Assembly: GCF_020687825.1 (NCBI RefSeq)
Contig: NZ_JAJEWP010000008.1
Span: 1 to 64,000 of the forward strand
From: Fluctibacter halophilus
GTDB taxonomy: Bacteria; Pseudomonadota; Gammaproteobacteria; Enterobacterales; Alteromonadaceae
Direction of reading: 5' to 3'
DNA: 64,000 bases
The notes under the pieces are model-generated. The model searched no databases. It was not told the origin of the DNA and saw only the letters and a list, made by a program, of their open reading frames with translations. The position numbers and the translations under genes are program-made. This document shows, piece after piece, positions 16,232-25,782 of the stretch. The stretch's first letter is position 1, and the number at the start of each line of letters is the position of its first letter.

Positions 16232-17009
16232 TGGTTACCTGTTCAAGGATCTGATCCGCTTCGGTGAGCTGATAGCGCTGGCGAAAGGCGGCCATGCGCT
16301 GGGGGTACTTTTCGATGTACTGGTTAATCAGCTCGATGATCTCCGGGTATTTTAGCGTGACCATATGAAACCCCACAATGTCGTAGGGTAAACGTGGATC
16401 CAAAACCAGCGGATGGGTGAGACGTTTACGACGCATCTGGTGTCTTGCCACATGATACTCAATATCAGCCCCACTGACCCGTTCCCGGGCCACCATATCC
16501 AATGCCGCCCAGGCATCTGTCACGGCTACGATGCGTACATGGCTGAATTGCGGATTATCTATCCACATCACTGGTGAAAAGCCGAATGGGACGCTCAGCG
16601 CCCGAAACGCTGATACCGGCTTGTCGCGAAACTCCGGTAACACCATGGTACCGCCCATGGCGTGAAACAGTGGCGCTGAATAATGCCGTTTGACCTGTTC
16701 TTGATCCGCACCGCTGTGCCACTTGGGATTGTCAGGGTAGAGGAAATCGACATTACCCTTGGCCAGTTCCCGTTGCAGGCGCTTGATCGGCATGGCCAGA
16801 TAAACAAAGCGAAAATTGTATTCCCGCGCCACGTCCTCTAACACCGTCCAGGCAAAGCCTTTGTCGTTGCGGGCGGCGAAGTCGTAATGGGGATAATAGT
16901 CGATGGATTGGGCACCAATCACAAAAGTCCGGGGGGCGTTGGCAACTGCAACGCCAGACACAAATAAAGCCGCTGTCAGTATCCAACTGCGAAACCCAAC
17001 AGTGATCAC
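16218..17009 (-). CDS. Periplasmic solute-binding protein, family 3-like
   Basis: A 263-residue exported protein. The GTG start is preceded by AAGGAG, and a signal peptide (WILTAALFVSGVAVANA) follows. The body resembles transporter substrate-binding domains (GFAWTVLEDVAREYNF, LQRELAKGNVDFLYPDNPKW) and ends in a helical tail (INQYIEKYPQRMAAFRQRY). It is a second member of this group within 2 kb and is convergent with the DUF2721 gene. No permease is nearby. Its ligand cannot be named. Confidence 0.85.
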   Translation of the reverse strand: MITVGFRSWILTAALFVSGVAVANAPRTFVIGAQSIDYYPHYDFAARNDKGFAWTVLEDVAREYNFRFVYLAMPIKRLQRELAKGNVDFLYPDNPKWHSGADQEQVKRHYSAPLFHAMGGTMVLPEFRDKPVSAFRALSVPFGFSPVMWIDNPQFSHVRIVAVTDAWAALDMVARERVSGADIEYHVARHQMRRKRLTHPLVLDPRLPYDIVGFHMVTLKYPEIIELINQYIEKYPQRMAAFRQRYQLTEADQILEQVTISRQ

Positions 17010-17084
17010 CGGCTCTCCTTGGTTGCTGCGCGTTTAACTCTTCCCGTATAGTACACCAAAATACTTACGCGCAGTGAATTGAAC

Positions 17085-18113
17085 ATGGATGCCCTTCCCA
17101 ATCTTGAAAAACCGGCCTGGAAACGTTGGCTACCCCAACTGCCATGGCGAGGCGCAAGCTTCAGTCAGAAAATTGCCGGGTTAAACTTTACTCAATGGTG
17201 CTATTTGCTGGCCGCGGTGGTGGCCATTGGTGGGCTGGCAAACGAAACACCTGAAAAAGACCAGCAATGGCTTTTGGTAGGGGCCATCGCCGGCGTTGGT
17301 TTGCTGCGGGAATTGTGGTTTTTGTTCCAACGGTTGTGGGATCATCGTCTCGGTAAAGGCGTCATCGTTATTTTGTACGCCACCACCGCCAATGTGTCGC
17401 TCGCGGTATCGGCAATGAAAATCAGTGCCATTGTCGGCATGGAGCCCACGCCATTTGTGTTTACGCTTGGTTTTACCACGCTATTGATGTTGCCCTACTG
17501 GTTGCTGATTGCGTCGGTGGCTTTTCTGGCACTCGCGTTGTTGTTACTTAACTTGTGGTTGATGTTGGGGATTTTACTGCGCCTGGTACGGATTAAAGTG
17601 CGCCTGCACTGGGAAGATGAACATTTTGTGATTGTGACCATGTTGATGCGTGTTGTGATGATCCCCTTTGTGATGAGTGTGTTGGTGGCGGTGATGGAGC
17701 CGTACACCCAGCAGATAGGCTTGTTTGACGAGCAACTGGCAACCCTGAGCCAGGCGACTGAAGAAGATGGCACAGAGGAGACTCAGTTGCAGGTAACAGT
17801 TGGACGCAAAACGCCGCAAAGCAACATTGAGGTCGAACCGGTCACTCCGATACTGAATCGTCTCATCGCCTCGTTCATCTTTTGGTTTGAAACCTATCCC
17901 GATTCGATGTGTCAGAAAGCACCACATCAGCGCTCACTGATCATCGATGAAGACTCGATGTTAGTGGCCCAAAAAGCGGACAATGAGATTGGGTTTGAAT
18001 TTGATGTTGCGGCGTGTATTCCACGTTACGTCGACACAGTAGCCAGCCCTGTGAGCGAGGTCGAAACTGTGCCACTACAGCCCGATGAGCTAGACAGCGA
18101 AACCAATGAGTAA
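17085..18113 (+). CDS. Multi-pass membrane protein, unknown
   Basis: A 342-residue protein with about five hydrophobic segments (around residues 38-53, 62-80, 92-115, 125-165 with two helices, and 190-210) and a long soluble C-terminal tail after about residue 225, rich in Glu, Thr and Pro at its end. The first ATG (17085) is used; a TTG two codons earlier is possible. No known family was recognised. It is divergent from the solute-binding gene with only 75 bases between the starts. Confidence 0.7.
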   Translation: MDALPNLEKPAWKRWLPQLPWRGASFSQKIAGLNFTQWCYLLAAVVAIGGLANETPEKDQQWLLVGAIAGVGLLRELWFLFQRLWDHRLGKGVIVILYATTANVSLAVSAMKISAIVGMEPTPFVFTLGFTTLLMLPYWLLIASVAFLALALLLLNLWLMLGILLRLVRIKVRLHWEDEHFVIVTMLMRVVMIPFVMSVLVAVMEPYTQQIGLFDEQLATLSQATEEDGTEETQLQVTVGRKTPQSNIEVEPVTPILNRLIASFIFWFETYPDSMCQKAPHQRSLIIDEDSMLVAQKADNEIGFEFDVAACIPRYVDTVASPVSEVETVPLQPDELDSETNE

Positions 18114-18264
18114 AATCGCAGAATCGCTGTCAATTACGCCAATTGGGTGGCGAAATTAACCACAGTGAAGTTGGCATTAATATTTAAATCATTGAATATA
18201 AAGAGTATTTTTGCTGGCTTGGCACTTGCATTATCGGTGTGTCAAAAACAAAAAGGATTAACAC

Positions 18265-19263
18265 ATGTACACTGATGATGATTTAAATGCTGCGGTAGAG
18301 CATCAGGTGCTCGATACAGCGCAGGTTAACGCTTTCCGCCACTTTGTGGCGCAATCCCGCCAAACGTCCCTGGCCGACGAAGAATCGTTTCGCTTACTGA
18401 GTGGCTTTAATGATGTCTTTGTCGTGATCGCCGGCGCGTTGTTATTGGTTTCTCTGGGCGGTCTGGGTGGGATCGTGCATCCCATGCTAGGTGCCAGTGC
18501 CGTTGCAATCGCGGCTTGGTTATTGGCCGAATTCTTTGTTAAACGCCGTCGTATGGCGTTACCCGGTATTGGTTTGTTGCTGACCTTTGTCGGCGCAGTG
18601 TTCGCTGTACCGGTGACTTATCAGCACCATCCGCAGGAGCTGCATTTCATCATTGCTGGTGTGCTGGCGTTAGGCGCCGCATGGCTGCACTGGCGTCGTT
18701 TCCGGGTGCCGATCACGGTTGCTGCCGGCTGTGCCGCCGGCATCGGCGCGACCATGGGCGTCATTGCGTCTGTGTATCCCATGGCGTCGTCCTTGCTGTT
18801 GCAATTGTTGTTCGCCTTTGGTGTGCTGACCTTTGGCCTGGCGATGTATTGGGACATGTCTGATCCTGAGCGCCAGACTCGTCGCAGTGACGTGGCGTTC
18901 TGGTTACACCTGTTGGCCGCGCCTATGCTGGTTCATCCGGTATTTTCCGGCCTGGGCATCATCGACGGCATCACCGGTTTGAGCACATCGTTGATTGTGA
19001 TTGGCCTGTACCTGTTTCTGGTGTTAATTTCCATGGCGGTCGATCGCCGGGCAATCATGGTCTCTGCGCTGGTGTACGTGGTCTATGCGCTATCGAATCT
19101 GATGGAAACGTCGGCACTGGCCAACTACAGCTTTGCGATTACCGGTGTTATCGTCGGTGGTAGTTTGCTGTTGTTGTCAGCCTACTGGCACAACAGCCGT
19201 GCCTGGGTGCTGCGCTGGTTACCCGGCAACATGACCGAGCGCCTTCCGGTCAGCCAAGCCTGA
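18265..19263 (+). CDS. Multi-pass membrane protein, unknown
   Basis: A 332-residue protein with a soluble 48-residue N-terminus (ALNAAVEHQVL-like, YTDDDLNAAVEHQVLDTAQ) and about ten hydrophobic segments. The N-terminal stretch, which reads like an addition to a helical domain, together with many helices recalls DUF2157-type proteins, but this is a weak impression. AGGA lies seven bases before ATG. It is followed 85 bases later by the repeat-rich exported protein and may share its transcript. Confidence 0.75.
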   Translation: MYTDDDLNAAVEHQVLDTAQVNAFRHFVAQSRQTSLADEESFRLLSGFNDVFVVIAGALLLVSLGGLGGIVHPMLGASAVAIAAWLLAEFFVKRRRMALPGIGLLLTFVGAVFAVPVTYQHHPQELHFIIAGVLALGAAWLHWRRFRVPITVAAGCAAGIGATMGVIASVYPMASSLLLQLLFAFGVLTFGLAMYWDMSDPERQTRRSDVAFWLHLLAAPMLVHPVFSGLGIIDGITGLSTSLIVIGLYLFLVLISMAVDRRAIMVSALVYVVYALSNLMETSALANYSFAITGVIVGGSLLLLSAYWHNSRAWVLRWLPGNMTERLPVSQA

Positions 19264-19348
19264 TAACATTCTTTTCGCCGGCCCTTTAAACCTTTTTGGG
19301 TGGGCTGGCGACTAAGGTTCAAATCAACGTGTAAAGACAAGGACTATC

Positions 19349-20128
19349 ATGAAAACACTGCCTATTGCGCTCAGCGCATTGTTGTTGGCCCAGGGCGCAG
19401 CTCACGCCGATGAAACCCGTAACCTCGAACTCAATAGTGCTGATATCAATGAACTGTACATCGATGCCGGACGGGGCGAACTGCGGGTCAAAGGTGTCGA
19501 TGGACTCGAAGATATTCAGGTCGACGTGAAACTCGGTGGTCGCGAATTCGATGAGTTGGAACCCGGTGATATTGAATTGTCATTGACCCAGCGGGGCGAT
19601 AAAGCGTTGTTGGTGGCGAAATTCCATCGCCGCATGGGCAATGCTGATGTCTACATGGATGTGGATGTAAAACTGCCGTCGCGATTGATGCTTGAGGTTG
19701 ACGATGGCGCGGGCAACACCGTGATCAGTGATATCAAGAACACGGTACGGGTGGACGATGGCTCCGGTGATCTTGAAATCCACACGATCACCGGTGCGCT
19801 TTATGTGGATGATGGCTCCGGTGACCTGAAAATCACCACGGTAACCGGGAATGTTAACATTGACGATGGCTCTGGCGCGTTGGCGCTGTATACCGTGACC
19901 GGAAACGTCGAAATTGATGACGGCTCGGGTAATATCGAAGTGCGCACGGTGACCGGTGACGTTGAAGTGGAAGACGGTTCCGGCAATATCGAGCTGGTGA
20001 CCATTAACGGCGACGTGGTGGTGGATGACGGCTCAGGTAATATCGATGTTGATGACGCCCAGTCATTCCACCTTATCGATGACGGGTCCGGCCGCGTGCA
20101 GTTGCGCAACATTCGCGACCGCAAATAG
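19349..20128 (+). CDS. Exported DUF4097-like protein with eight 18-residue repeats
   Basis: A 259-residue protein with signal peptide (cut after AAHA, residue 20). From residue 117 to the end it is eight tandem 18-residue units of the form (V/I)DDGSG(D/N)(L/I)..-T-(I/V)TG-..., which would stack as a beta-solenoid. The strictly repeated Asp-Asp-Gly-Ser-Gly suggests a ladder of turns, possibly binding metal. DNA copies differ, so the repeat is old. DUF4097/adhesin-type proteins with similar turns occur near anti-sigma and membrane protein genes. Its role is unknown. An intrinsic terminator follows. Confidence 0.85.
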   Translation: MKTLPIALSALLLAQGAAHADETRNLELNSADINELYIDAGRGELRVKGVDGLEDIQVDVKLGGREFDELEPGDIELSLTQRGDKALLVAKFHRRMGNADVYMDVDVKLPSRLMLEVDDGAGNTVISDIKNTVRVDDGSGDLEIHTITGALYVDDGSGDLKITTVTGNVNIDDGSGALALYTVTGNVEIDDGSGNIEVRTVTGDVEVEDGSGNIELVTINGDVVVDDGSGNIDVDDAQSFHLIDDGSGRVQLRNIRDRK

Positions 20129-20152
20129 TCTTGTTGTGTCATAGAACGATTG

Positions 20153-20179
20153 GGCCCGCCTTATGGCGGGCCTTTTTCG
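20153..20179 (+). terminator. Intrinsic terminator
   Basis: Stem GGCCCGCC / GGCGGGCC with a 4-base loop TTAT, followed by TTTTT. It ends the transcript of the repeat-rich protein. Confidence 0.92.
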
Positions 20180-20254
20180 TCGTGTCGGCACTGGTGCCTC
20201 GTTGTCAAACATGGTGCAATACGTTCATCAGTGTTGAACGTGAGGCTTTCTGAC

Positions 20255-21307
20255 ATGCGCTACGTAACTCTTGGCCGCAGTGATTTGCGGGTATCTCCTA
20301 TCTGTCTCGGGACGATGACGTGGGGGCAGCAAAACACCCAGCAAGACGCCGACCAGCAATTGGCCATGGCACTCGATCACGGGGTGAATTTTATCGACAG
20401 CGCGGAAATGTACCCGGTACCGCCGAATCAGGACACCTACGGAGACACAGAACGCATCATTGGCAACTGGCTATCCCGGCATGCCGACAAACGGGACCAA
20501 CTGGTACTCGCCACCAAGATAGCCGGCAATGGTCTTGGCTATATACGGGGTGGCGGAGACATCACCGGAGCTGCTGTGCAAGCCGCGGTCGATGCGTCGC
20601 TGCAGCGGCTACAAACCGATTACATCGATGTATTTCAGTTGCACTGGCCGAACCGCACCTCTCCTCATTTCGGCAAGCAATGGCCAAATCAGGTGCGCTT
20701 TACGGACGTTGATACTGAGGCACAACGGGACGGTATGCTGGATATTTTGCGTGGTTTGGACGCCTGCGTGAAAGCGGGCAAGATCCGTTATTGCGGGCTG
20801 TCTGATGACACGCCTTGGGGGATCAGCCAATTTTTGTCCCTCAGCGAAGCCCATGATCTGCCACGTATCGTGTCGATCCAAAACGAATTCAGTCTGTTAC
20901 ACAGTAAAGACTGGCCTTACCTGATAGAACAATGCGCGCATGAGGGAGTGGCCTACTTGCCGTGGTCGCCGCTGGGCGGTGGTATGCTGAGCGGAAAATA
21001 CCTCAATGGTGCCCGCCCTGATGGTAGCCGCTGGACCTTAACTCAGCGTCAGGGACTGTTTCGCAATACCCCGCAATCGGAACAAGCGGTGGCACACTAT
21101 GTGGCATTGGCGCAGGAGTTGGGTTTTACCCCTTCGCAACTGGCATTGGCCTGGTGCCATCAGGTCGATGGTGTGACCTCGACCATTATCGGCGCGACGT
21201 CAACGCAACAACTGGCAGAGGATCTGGCTGCCTTTGACCTGTCACTGAGTGACGAGGCGCAAGCGGCGGTTGCGGCAGTGATAAAGCGTTTTACCGCGCC
21301 TTTTTAA
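20255..21307 (+). CDS. Aldo/keto reductase, Tas-like
   Basis: A 350-residue NADPH-dependent reductase of the aldo/keto group, matching E. coli Tas in length and signature stretches (GVNFIDSAEMYPVPP, LQTDYIDVFQLHWP, AGKIRYCGLSDDT, SPLGGGMLSGKYLNG). Catalytic Asp and Tyr are in FIDSAEMY, Lys in ATKIAGN and His in LHWP. It acts in the cytoplasm on aldehydes or ketones; the real substrate is unknown. The start is the ATG at 20255, where the family begins (RYVTLGRSDLRVSPI). It is convergent with the next gene, with 19 bases between them. Confidence 0.93.
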   Translation: MRYVTLGRSDLRVSPICLGTMTWGQQNTQQDADQQLAMALDHGVNFIDSAEMYPVPPNQDTYGDTERIIGNWLSRHADKRDQLVLATKIAGNGLGYIRGGGDITGAAVQAAVDASLQRLQTDYIDVFQLHWPNRTSPHFGKQWPNQVRFTDVDTEAQRDGMLDILRGLDACVKAGKIRYCGLSDDTPWGISQFLSLSEAHDLPRIVSIQNEFSLLHSKDWPYLIEQCAHEGVAYLPWSPLGGGMLSGKYLNGARPDGSRWTLTQRQGLFRNTPQSEQAVAHYVALAQELGFTPSQLALAWCHQVDGVTSTIIGATSTQQLAEDLAAFDLSLSDEAQAAVAAVIKRFTAPF

Positions 21308-21326
21308 TCCCAATACAACGTCATCA

Positions 21327-22106
21327 TCAACCGGACAACGCCGCCTCAATGGCCTGTTGTAAGCTGCGCAGGCCGTCTGAATGGCGGTTTGGTGCCATCG
21401 GTGAGATCAAAAATGGTGCACGCTGGCCGTGATAGTCGCGCCACTCACCAATCTGTTCAAGGGTCAGTCCGGCCTGCTCAACGCTGCTGACCAGTGACTG
21501 TTCCATCATCGCAAAGGCGTGCTGACGCTTAAGCTGACAGCACTGCGCCACAGCAGATAAGTACAACCCCATGGCAAGCAGCGGAAAACAGCGCACTTCC
21601 AGATCCCCGTAGGCACTGGCATCGATGACACCGGTGGCGGCACCGGGATGACTGTCCGCGGTACGCCGTCGAAACAACGGCGATATGGCGATGCGGGAAA
21701 GCTCACAGATGCTGTCTCTGGGCAAGGTTGAAGGTTGGATGGACAGCGCGCCCTCAGTTGCAGCATAGAGTCGTTCAAGCGGCAGCAACTGCTGGTCATT
21801 GTCGGGGCAGATGATACGGATACACCCGGCCAGCTGGCCACTGGGGGCGTGATTAACCATCACACTGCGGGCATATTCATCATAACTGTCACTTTCTTCG
21901 CCATTGTCCCGCCTCGGTTCGAAGCCGAGTTCGTGACAATACACCTGGTGCCGCAATGCATAACACTGTTGTTGCTGGTGGCTGTCGGTGACCGGGATTG
22001 GTTCGAAGTAATGCATGAAATGTTCAACCACCGGGTGGACACCGCGGCGGGATGCACTGTTAGAAAACAGTGGAATGACATTTGAACGGCGCCGGTTATC
22101 GACCAT
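21327..22106 (-). CDS. Exosortase-system-associated acyltransferase
   Basis: A 259-residue protein of the GNAT-related family found with PEP-CTERM/exosortase loci and related to autoinducer synthases. Signature stretches are QCYALRHQVYCHELGFEP, CIRIICPD, and DSICELSRIAISPLFRRR. The C-terminal LISPMAPN segment also fits. Such enzymes are thought to acylate an unknown acceptor. No exosortase, PEP-CTERM protein or polysaccharide gene lies in the window, so it appears isolated. Its 3' end is 19 bases from the convergent aldo/keto reductase. Confidence 0.82.
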   Translation of the reverse strand: MVDNRRRSNVIPLFSNSASRRGVHPVVEHFMHYFEPIPVTDSHQQQQCYALRHQVYCHELGFEPRRDNGEESDSYDEYARSVMVNHAPSGQLAGCIRIICPDNDQQLLPLERLYAATEGALSIQPSTLPRDSICELSRIAISPLFRRRTADSHPGAATGVIDASAYGDLEVRCFPLLAMGLYLSAVAQCCQLKRQHAFAMMEQSLVSSVEQAGLTLEQIGEWRDYHGQRAPFLISPMAPNRHSDGLRSLQQAIEAALSG

Positions 22107-22181
22107 CAGACTTCAGCGGGCAGGTTGGCTACATCTGCTTATCTAACTGAATAATTGTCTGAAAAGCAATTGTGCGGGCAT

Positions 22182-22211
22182 AAAAAAAAGCCCCGCATTG
22201 GCGGGGCTTTT
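22182..22211 (-). terminator. Terminator of the EF-G gene
   Basis: On the minus strand the stem GCCCCGC / GCGGGGC with loop CAAT is followed by TTTTTTTTA. It lies about 25 bases after the EF-G stop codon. On the plus strand only four T follow. Confidence 0.9.
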
Positions 22212-22233
22212 CAGAAGATAGGGTCAGTTGACC

Positions 22234-24321
22234 TTATTTGGCCGCTTTACGCTCTTTGGCTTCAGCCATGACAGCTTCAGCAACGTTTTGCGGACAAGGC
22301 ATGTAGTGGCTGAACTCCATGGAGAACTGGCCACGACCAGAGGTCATGGTACGCAGGTGACCAATGTAGCCGAACATTTCGGACAGAGGTACGTCTGCTT
22401 TAACACGAACACCGGTAGCGCCGGCTTCCTGGTCTTTGATCATGCCACGACGACGGTTCAGGTCACCGATAACGTCACCTACGTGATCGTCTGGCGTGAA
22501 CACGTCAACTTTCATGATCGGCTCAAGCAACTGAGGACCAGCTTTTGGCATGGTCTGACGGAATGCACCTTTAGCGGCGATTTCGAACGCAATGGCAGAG
22601 GAGTCAACAGCGTGGAAGCCACCGTCGAACAGCTCAACTTCAACGTCCAGTACCGGGTAACCCGCCAGAGGACCTTCTTCCATCATCACCTTGAAACCTT
22701 TCTCGATGGCAGGGAAGAATTCTTTTGGTACGTTACCGCCAACAACAGTAGATTGGAACGTGAAGCCAGAACCCACTTCACCAGGCTTGATGCGGTAATC
22801 GATCTTACCGAACTGACCAGAACCACCAGACTGCTTCTTGTGGGTGTAAGAATCTTCAACCAACTGAGTGATGGTTTCACGGTATGCAACCTGCGGTTGA
22901 CCCACTTCCAGCTCAACGCCGTAAGTACGCTTCAGGATGTCAACTTTGATGTCCAGGTGCAATTCACCCATACCTTTGAGGATGGTTTCACCGGAATCTT
23001 CGTCAGTTTCAACCTGGAAGGAAGGATCTTCTGCAACCAGTTTACCGATAGCGATACCCATCTTCTCAGTTGCGCCTTTATCTTTAGGCTTAACAGCGAT
23101 AGAGATTACCGGCTCAGGGAAGATCATTGGCTCCAGCGTACAAGGGTGCGCAGTAGAGCACAGGGTGTGACCGGTTTGTACGTTCTTCATACCCACAACA
23201 GCGATGATGTCACCGGCTTGGGCAGACGTCAGCTCAGTACGGTCATTGGCGTGCATTTCCACCATACGGCCGATACGCTCGGTTTTACCGGTCGCAGAGT
23301 TCAGTACGGTGTCACCTTTGTTCAGTTTACCGGAGTAAATACGGATAAAGGTCAGGGCGCCGAAACGGTCGTCCATGATTTTGAATGCCAGCGCGCGGAA
23401 AGGCTCATCTACAGAAACAACCGCTTTCTCGCCAGTAGGCTCACCGGTTTCTTCGTCTGTCAGGTCCTGAGGATCAACTTCGGTGGGTGAAGGCAGGTAG
23501 TCAACAACCGCGTCCAGAACGTTCTGAACACCTTTGTTTTTGAACGCTGAACCACAGAACGTGGGGAAGAACGCCAGGTCACGAGTACCTTTACGGATAC
23601 AACGCTTCAGGTCTTCGATGGAAGGTTCTTCACCGTCCATGTAAGCCATCATCAGGTCGTCGTCTTGCTCAACGGCAGTTTCAACCAGTTGCTCGCGGTA
23701 TTCAGCAGCTTTTTCTACCATGTCAGCAGGGATATCTACGACTTCGTAGTTTTCTGGCAGACCAGAGTCATCCCAGATGTATGCTTTCTGTTCCAGTACG
23801 TCAACAACGCCTTTGAAGTCATCTTCGATGCCGATAGGCAGGGTCATGACCAGTGGGTTTGCACCCAGAACACGCTTGACCTGGTCAACAACGCGGTAGA
23901 AGTCTGCACCCATACGGTCCAGTTTGTTCACGAAGATAATACGTGATACTTCAGATTCGTTAGCATAGCGCCAGTTGGTTTCTGACTGGGGCTCAACACC
24001 ACCAGAACCACAGAATACACCAACACCACCGTCCAACACTTTCAGTGAACGGTAAACTTCAACGGTGAAGTCAACGTGTCCGGGAGTGTCGATGATGTTC
24101 ATGCGGTGGTTCTTCCAGAAACAGGTAGTCGCTGCTGACTGGATGGTAATACCACGCTCAGCTTCCTGCTCCATGAAGTCGGTGGTAGATTCACCGTCGT
24201 GTACTTCACCGGTCTTGTGGATCTTACCGGTCAGTTTCAAAATACGTTCAGTAGTGGTGGTCTTACCCGCGTCAACGTGGGCAAAGATACCAATGTTACG
24301 ATATAACGATAGGTCGGACAT
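22234..24321 (-). CDS. fusA: Elongation factor G, second type
   Basis: A complete 695-residue EF-G, the GTPase that moves tRNAs and mRNA on the ribosome. The G1 to G4 motifs are present ([17 protein letters not shown]), as is the domain IV tip. The opening [39 protein letters not shown] and [19 protein letters not shown] are characteristic of the second EF-G paralogue of Vibrio and Shewanella, not of the str-operon copy. It stands alone, convergent with no ribosomal genes, and has its own terminator. The main fusA is presumably next to tuf outside the window. Whether it serves in recycling or stress is not known from sequence. Confidence 0.95.
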   Translation of the reverse strand: MSDLSLYRNIGIFAHVDAGKTTTTERILKLTGKIHKTGEVHDGESTTDFMEQEAERGITIQSAATTCFWKNHRMNIIDTPGHVDFTVEVYRSLKVLDGGVGVFCGSGGVEPQSETNWRYANESEVSRIIFVNKLDRMGADFYRVVDQVKRVLGANPLVMTLPIGIEDDFKGVVDVLEQKAYIWDDSGLPENYEVVDIPADMVEKAAEYREQLVETAVEQDDDLMMAYMDGEEPSIEDLKRCIRKGTRDLAFFPTFCGSAFKNKGVQNVLDAVVDYLPSPTEVDPQDLTDEETGEPTGEKAVVSVDEPFRALAFKIMDDRFGALTFIRIYSGKLNKGDTVLNSATGKTERIGRMVEMHANDRTELTSAQAGDIIAVVGMKNVQTGHTLCSTAHPCTLEPMIFPEPVISIAVKPKDKGATEKMGIAIGKLVAEDPSFQVETDEDSGETILKGMGELHLDIKVDILKRTYGVELEVGQPQVAYRETITQLVEDSYTHKKQSGGSGQFGKIDYRIKPGEVGSGFTFQSTVVGGNVPKEFFPAIEKGFKVMMEEGPLAGYPVLDVEVELFDGGFHAVDSSAIAFEIAAKGAFRQTMPKAGPQLLEPIMKVDVFTPDDHVGDVIGDLNRRRGMIKDQEAGATGVRVKADVPLSEMFGYIGHLRTMTSGRGQFSMEFSHYMPCPQNVAEAVMAEAKERKAAK

Positions 24322-24593
24322 TGCTTCACTCTATGTTCTGATAAAAAATTGCGCGGCATTATACAAGAAATTGGCCACAGATACATGATTCGTTTTCGTT
24401 TTAAATCAATTACTTGAAATAGGCTGTTTAGGCGTCAAGTAAAAACTCCCTAGTTCCCAGTCAGTTAGGACAAATTTCGGACTAAAATGGGTGCTAAAAT
24501 AATCACCGGTGAGTCGCAGTATTGCGCCGGAATATGACAATTAAAGGCGAATTTTGCAGAAAACGCGCGTAAATGATCGGAATTCGGCTTGTG
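24322..24593. other. Intergenic region upstream of EF-G
   Basis: About 270 bases between the EF-G start and the end of the diguanylate cyclase gene, both on the minus strand. It must hold the EF-G promoter and leader. No clear hairpin or operator was found by eye. Confidence 0.5.
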
Positions 24594-25613
24594 TCAGGAG
24601 GACATCGGCATCACGCGGTTGCGCCCCAGTCGTTTCGCATCGTACAGGTAACCGTCTGCCCTGTCGATACACTGCTCAACCGATTCCTTGCTGCGCCGCT
24701 CTGCGACGCCAACCGATGCCGTGATGCCATCGAGTACGTTACCACTGCGACGGTCTTTGACCACCAATTTCTCCACACTGCGACGCATGGTTTCCGCCAA
24801 CTGTCGCGCAGTTGGCAGGGCAGACCCGGGCATCAGAACGGCGAATTCCTCACCGCCGTAGCGGAAGACCTGGGCGGTATCCCGACACACATCCTGCAGT
24901 TTTTTGGCAACCGCTTTTAACACCAAGTCGCCCATTAAATGACCGTGGTTGTCATTGATCTGTTTGAAATGATCGAGGTCCAGCAGGATGATACTCAAGG
25001 GGGTGACCCCCTGTTTGCTGTCAATTTCAGAGTCGAAATAACGTCGGTTACACAAGCCGGTTAACGCGTCATACAATGCAGCCTGTTCACTTTCGGCCAG
25101 CTTCGCCCGCAATTGTTGAATTTCCTGATTGGCACTTTGCAACGCGCCATTGAAGGTGATGGTGCTTTTGCGGATGGCCTGGGTTTCTTTAACCAGTTTA
25201 CGCACCAGTGCCATCACCTCCTGCATACTCCAGCCCTCTTTTTCGACTTTGGAAAGGTCGTCCAGGGTTGAATCCATGACCTGCTTGAACACCTGCGTGT
25301 CGCTGCGAGTGTCCTGCATGGAATGGTCCAGCTCCTGCAGCATGGCCTCCATGGACTGGCGCAGTTGCCAGGCTGTCATGTCTTGCTCGTCGGCAACAAA
25401 TTCGCGAAACAGCGCTTCAGACTTTGCTGCCGACACACTGCCACCATCGGCCAACGCTTGCTCAATGGCTTTGTTCAGCGAAGGTTGTTCATTGGCCACG
25501 TAGGTGTACCACAGGGCATAGTGGGTCGGAATGGCCGAAAGGTGGTGTTTGATCAGCAGCGGCACGGTTTTCTTCAGGTTTTCAAAAGTCTGTTCTATGG
25601 ATTTATCGCTCAT
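24594..25613 (-). CDS. Diguanylate cyclase (GGEEF)
   Basis: A 339-residue cytoplasmic protein that should make cyclic di-GMP from two GTP. The N-terminal 170 residues are helical with a coiled-coil stretch (STITFNGALQSANQEIQQLRAKLAESEQ), and the catalytic domain (about 175-339) has an intact RYGGEEF motif near residue 252. The upstream inhibition site RxxD is degenerate: the arginine is present but the aspartate is an alanine (RDTA), so product feedback is probably weak. The N-terminal domain resembles the stress-linked helical sensors in similar cyclases. It is divergent from the HMG-CoA reductase gene. Confidence 0.93.
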   Translation of the reverse strand: MSDKSIEQTFENLKKTVPLLIKHHLSAIPTHYALWYTYVANEQPSLNKAIEQALADGGSVSAAKSEALFREFVADEQDMTAWQLRQSMEAMLQELDHSMQDTRSDTQVFKQVMDSTLDDLSKVEKEGWSMQEVMALVRKLVKETQAIRKSTITFNGALQSANQEIQQLRAKLAESEQAALYDALTGLCNRRYFDSEIDSKQGVTPLSIILLDLDHFKQINDNHGHLMGDLVLKAVAKKLQDVCRDTAQVFRYGGEEFAVLMPGSALPTARQLAETMRRSVEKLVVKDRRSGNVLDGITASVGVAERRSKESVEQCIDRADGYLYDAKRLGRNRVMPMSS

Positions 25614-25782
25614 GCCGGTACCAAATACGTTGCCAAAAGCTCTGTTTACAGCCTATACAGAATGTGTAGTAGTTACAAAAAATTTACAACAGGCTTGCGC
25701 CAGATCATGGTGACAAGCGCGGGTTCGGGTCAACCTCGAACCTACAGCTTTAAAAAAACGCAGTACAACAGGAGAGCGTTCG

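Noticed and set aside
19697-20125. Tandem DNA repeat in the DDGSG protein
   Set aside because: The 54-base units differ widely at DNA level; the repeat is in the protein, not a recent DNA array.
22228-23490. Long plus-strand frame of 420 residues across the EF-G gene
   Set aside because: It is exactly antisense to a highly conserved gene and shows a low-complexity composition typical of mirrored codons.
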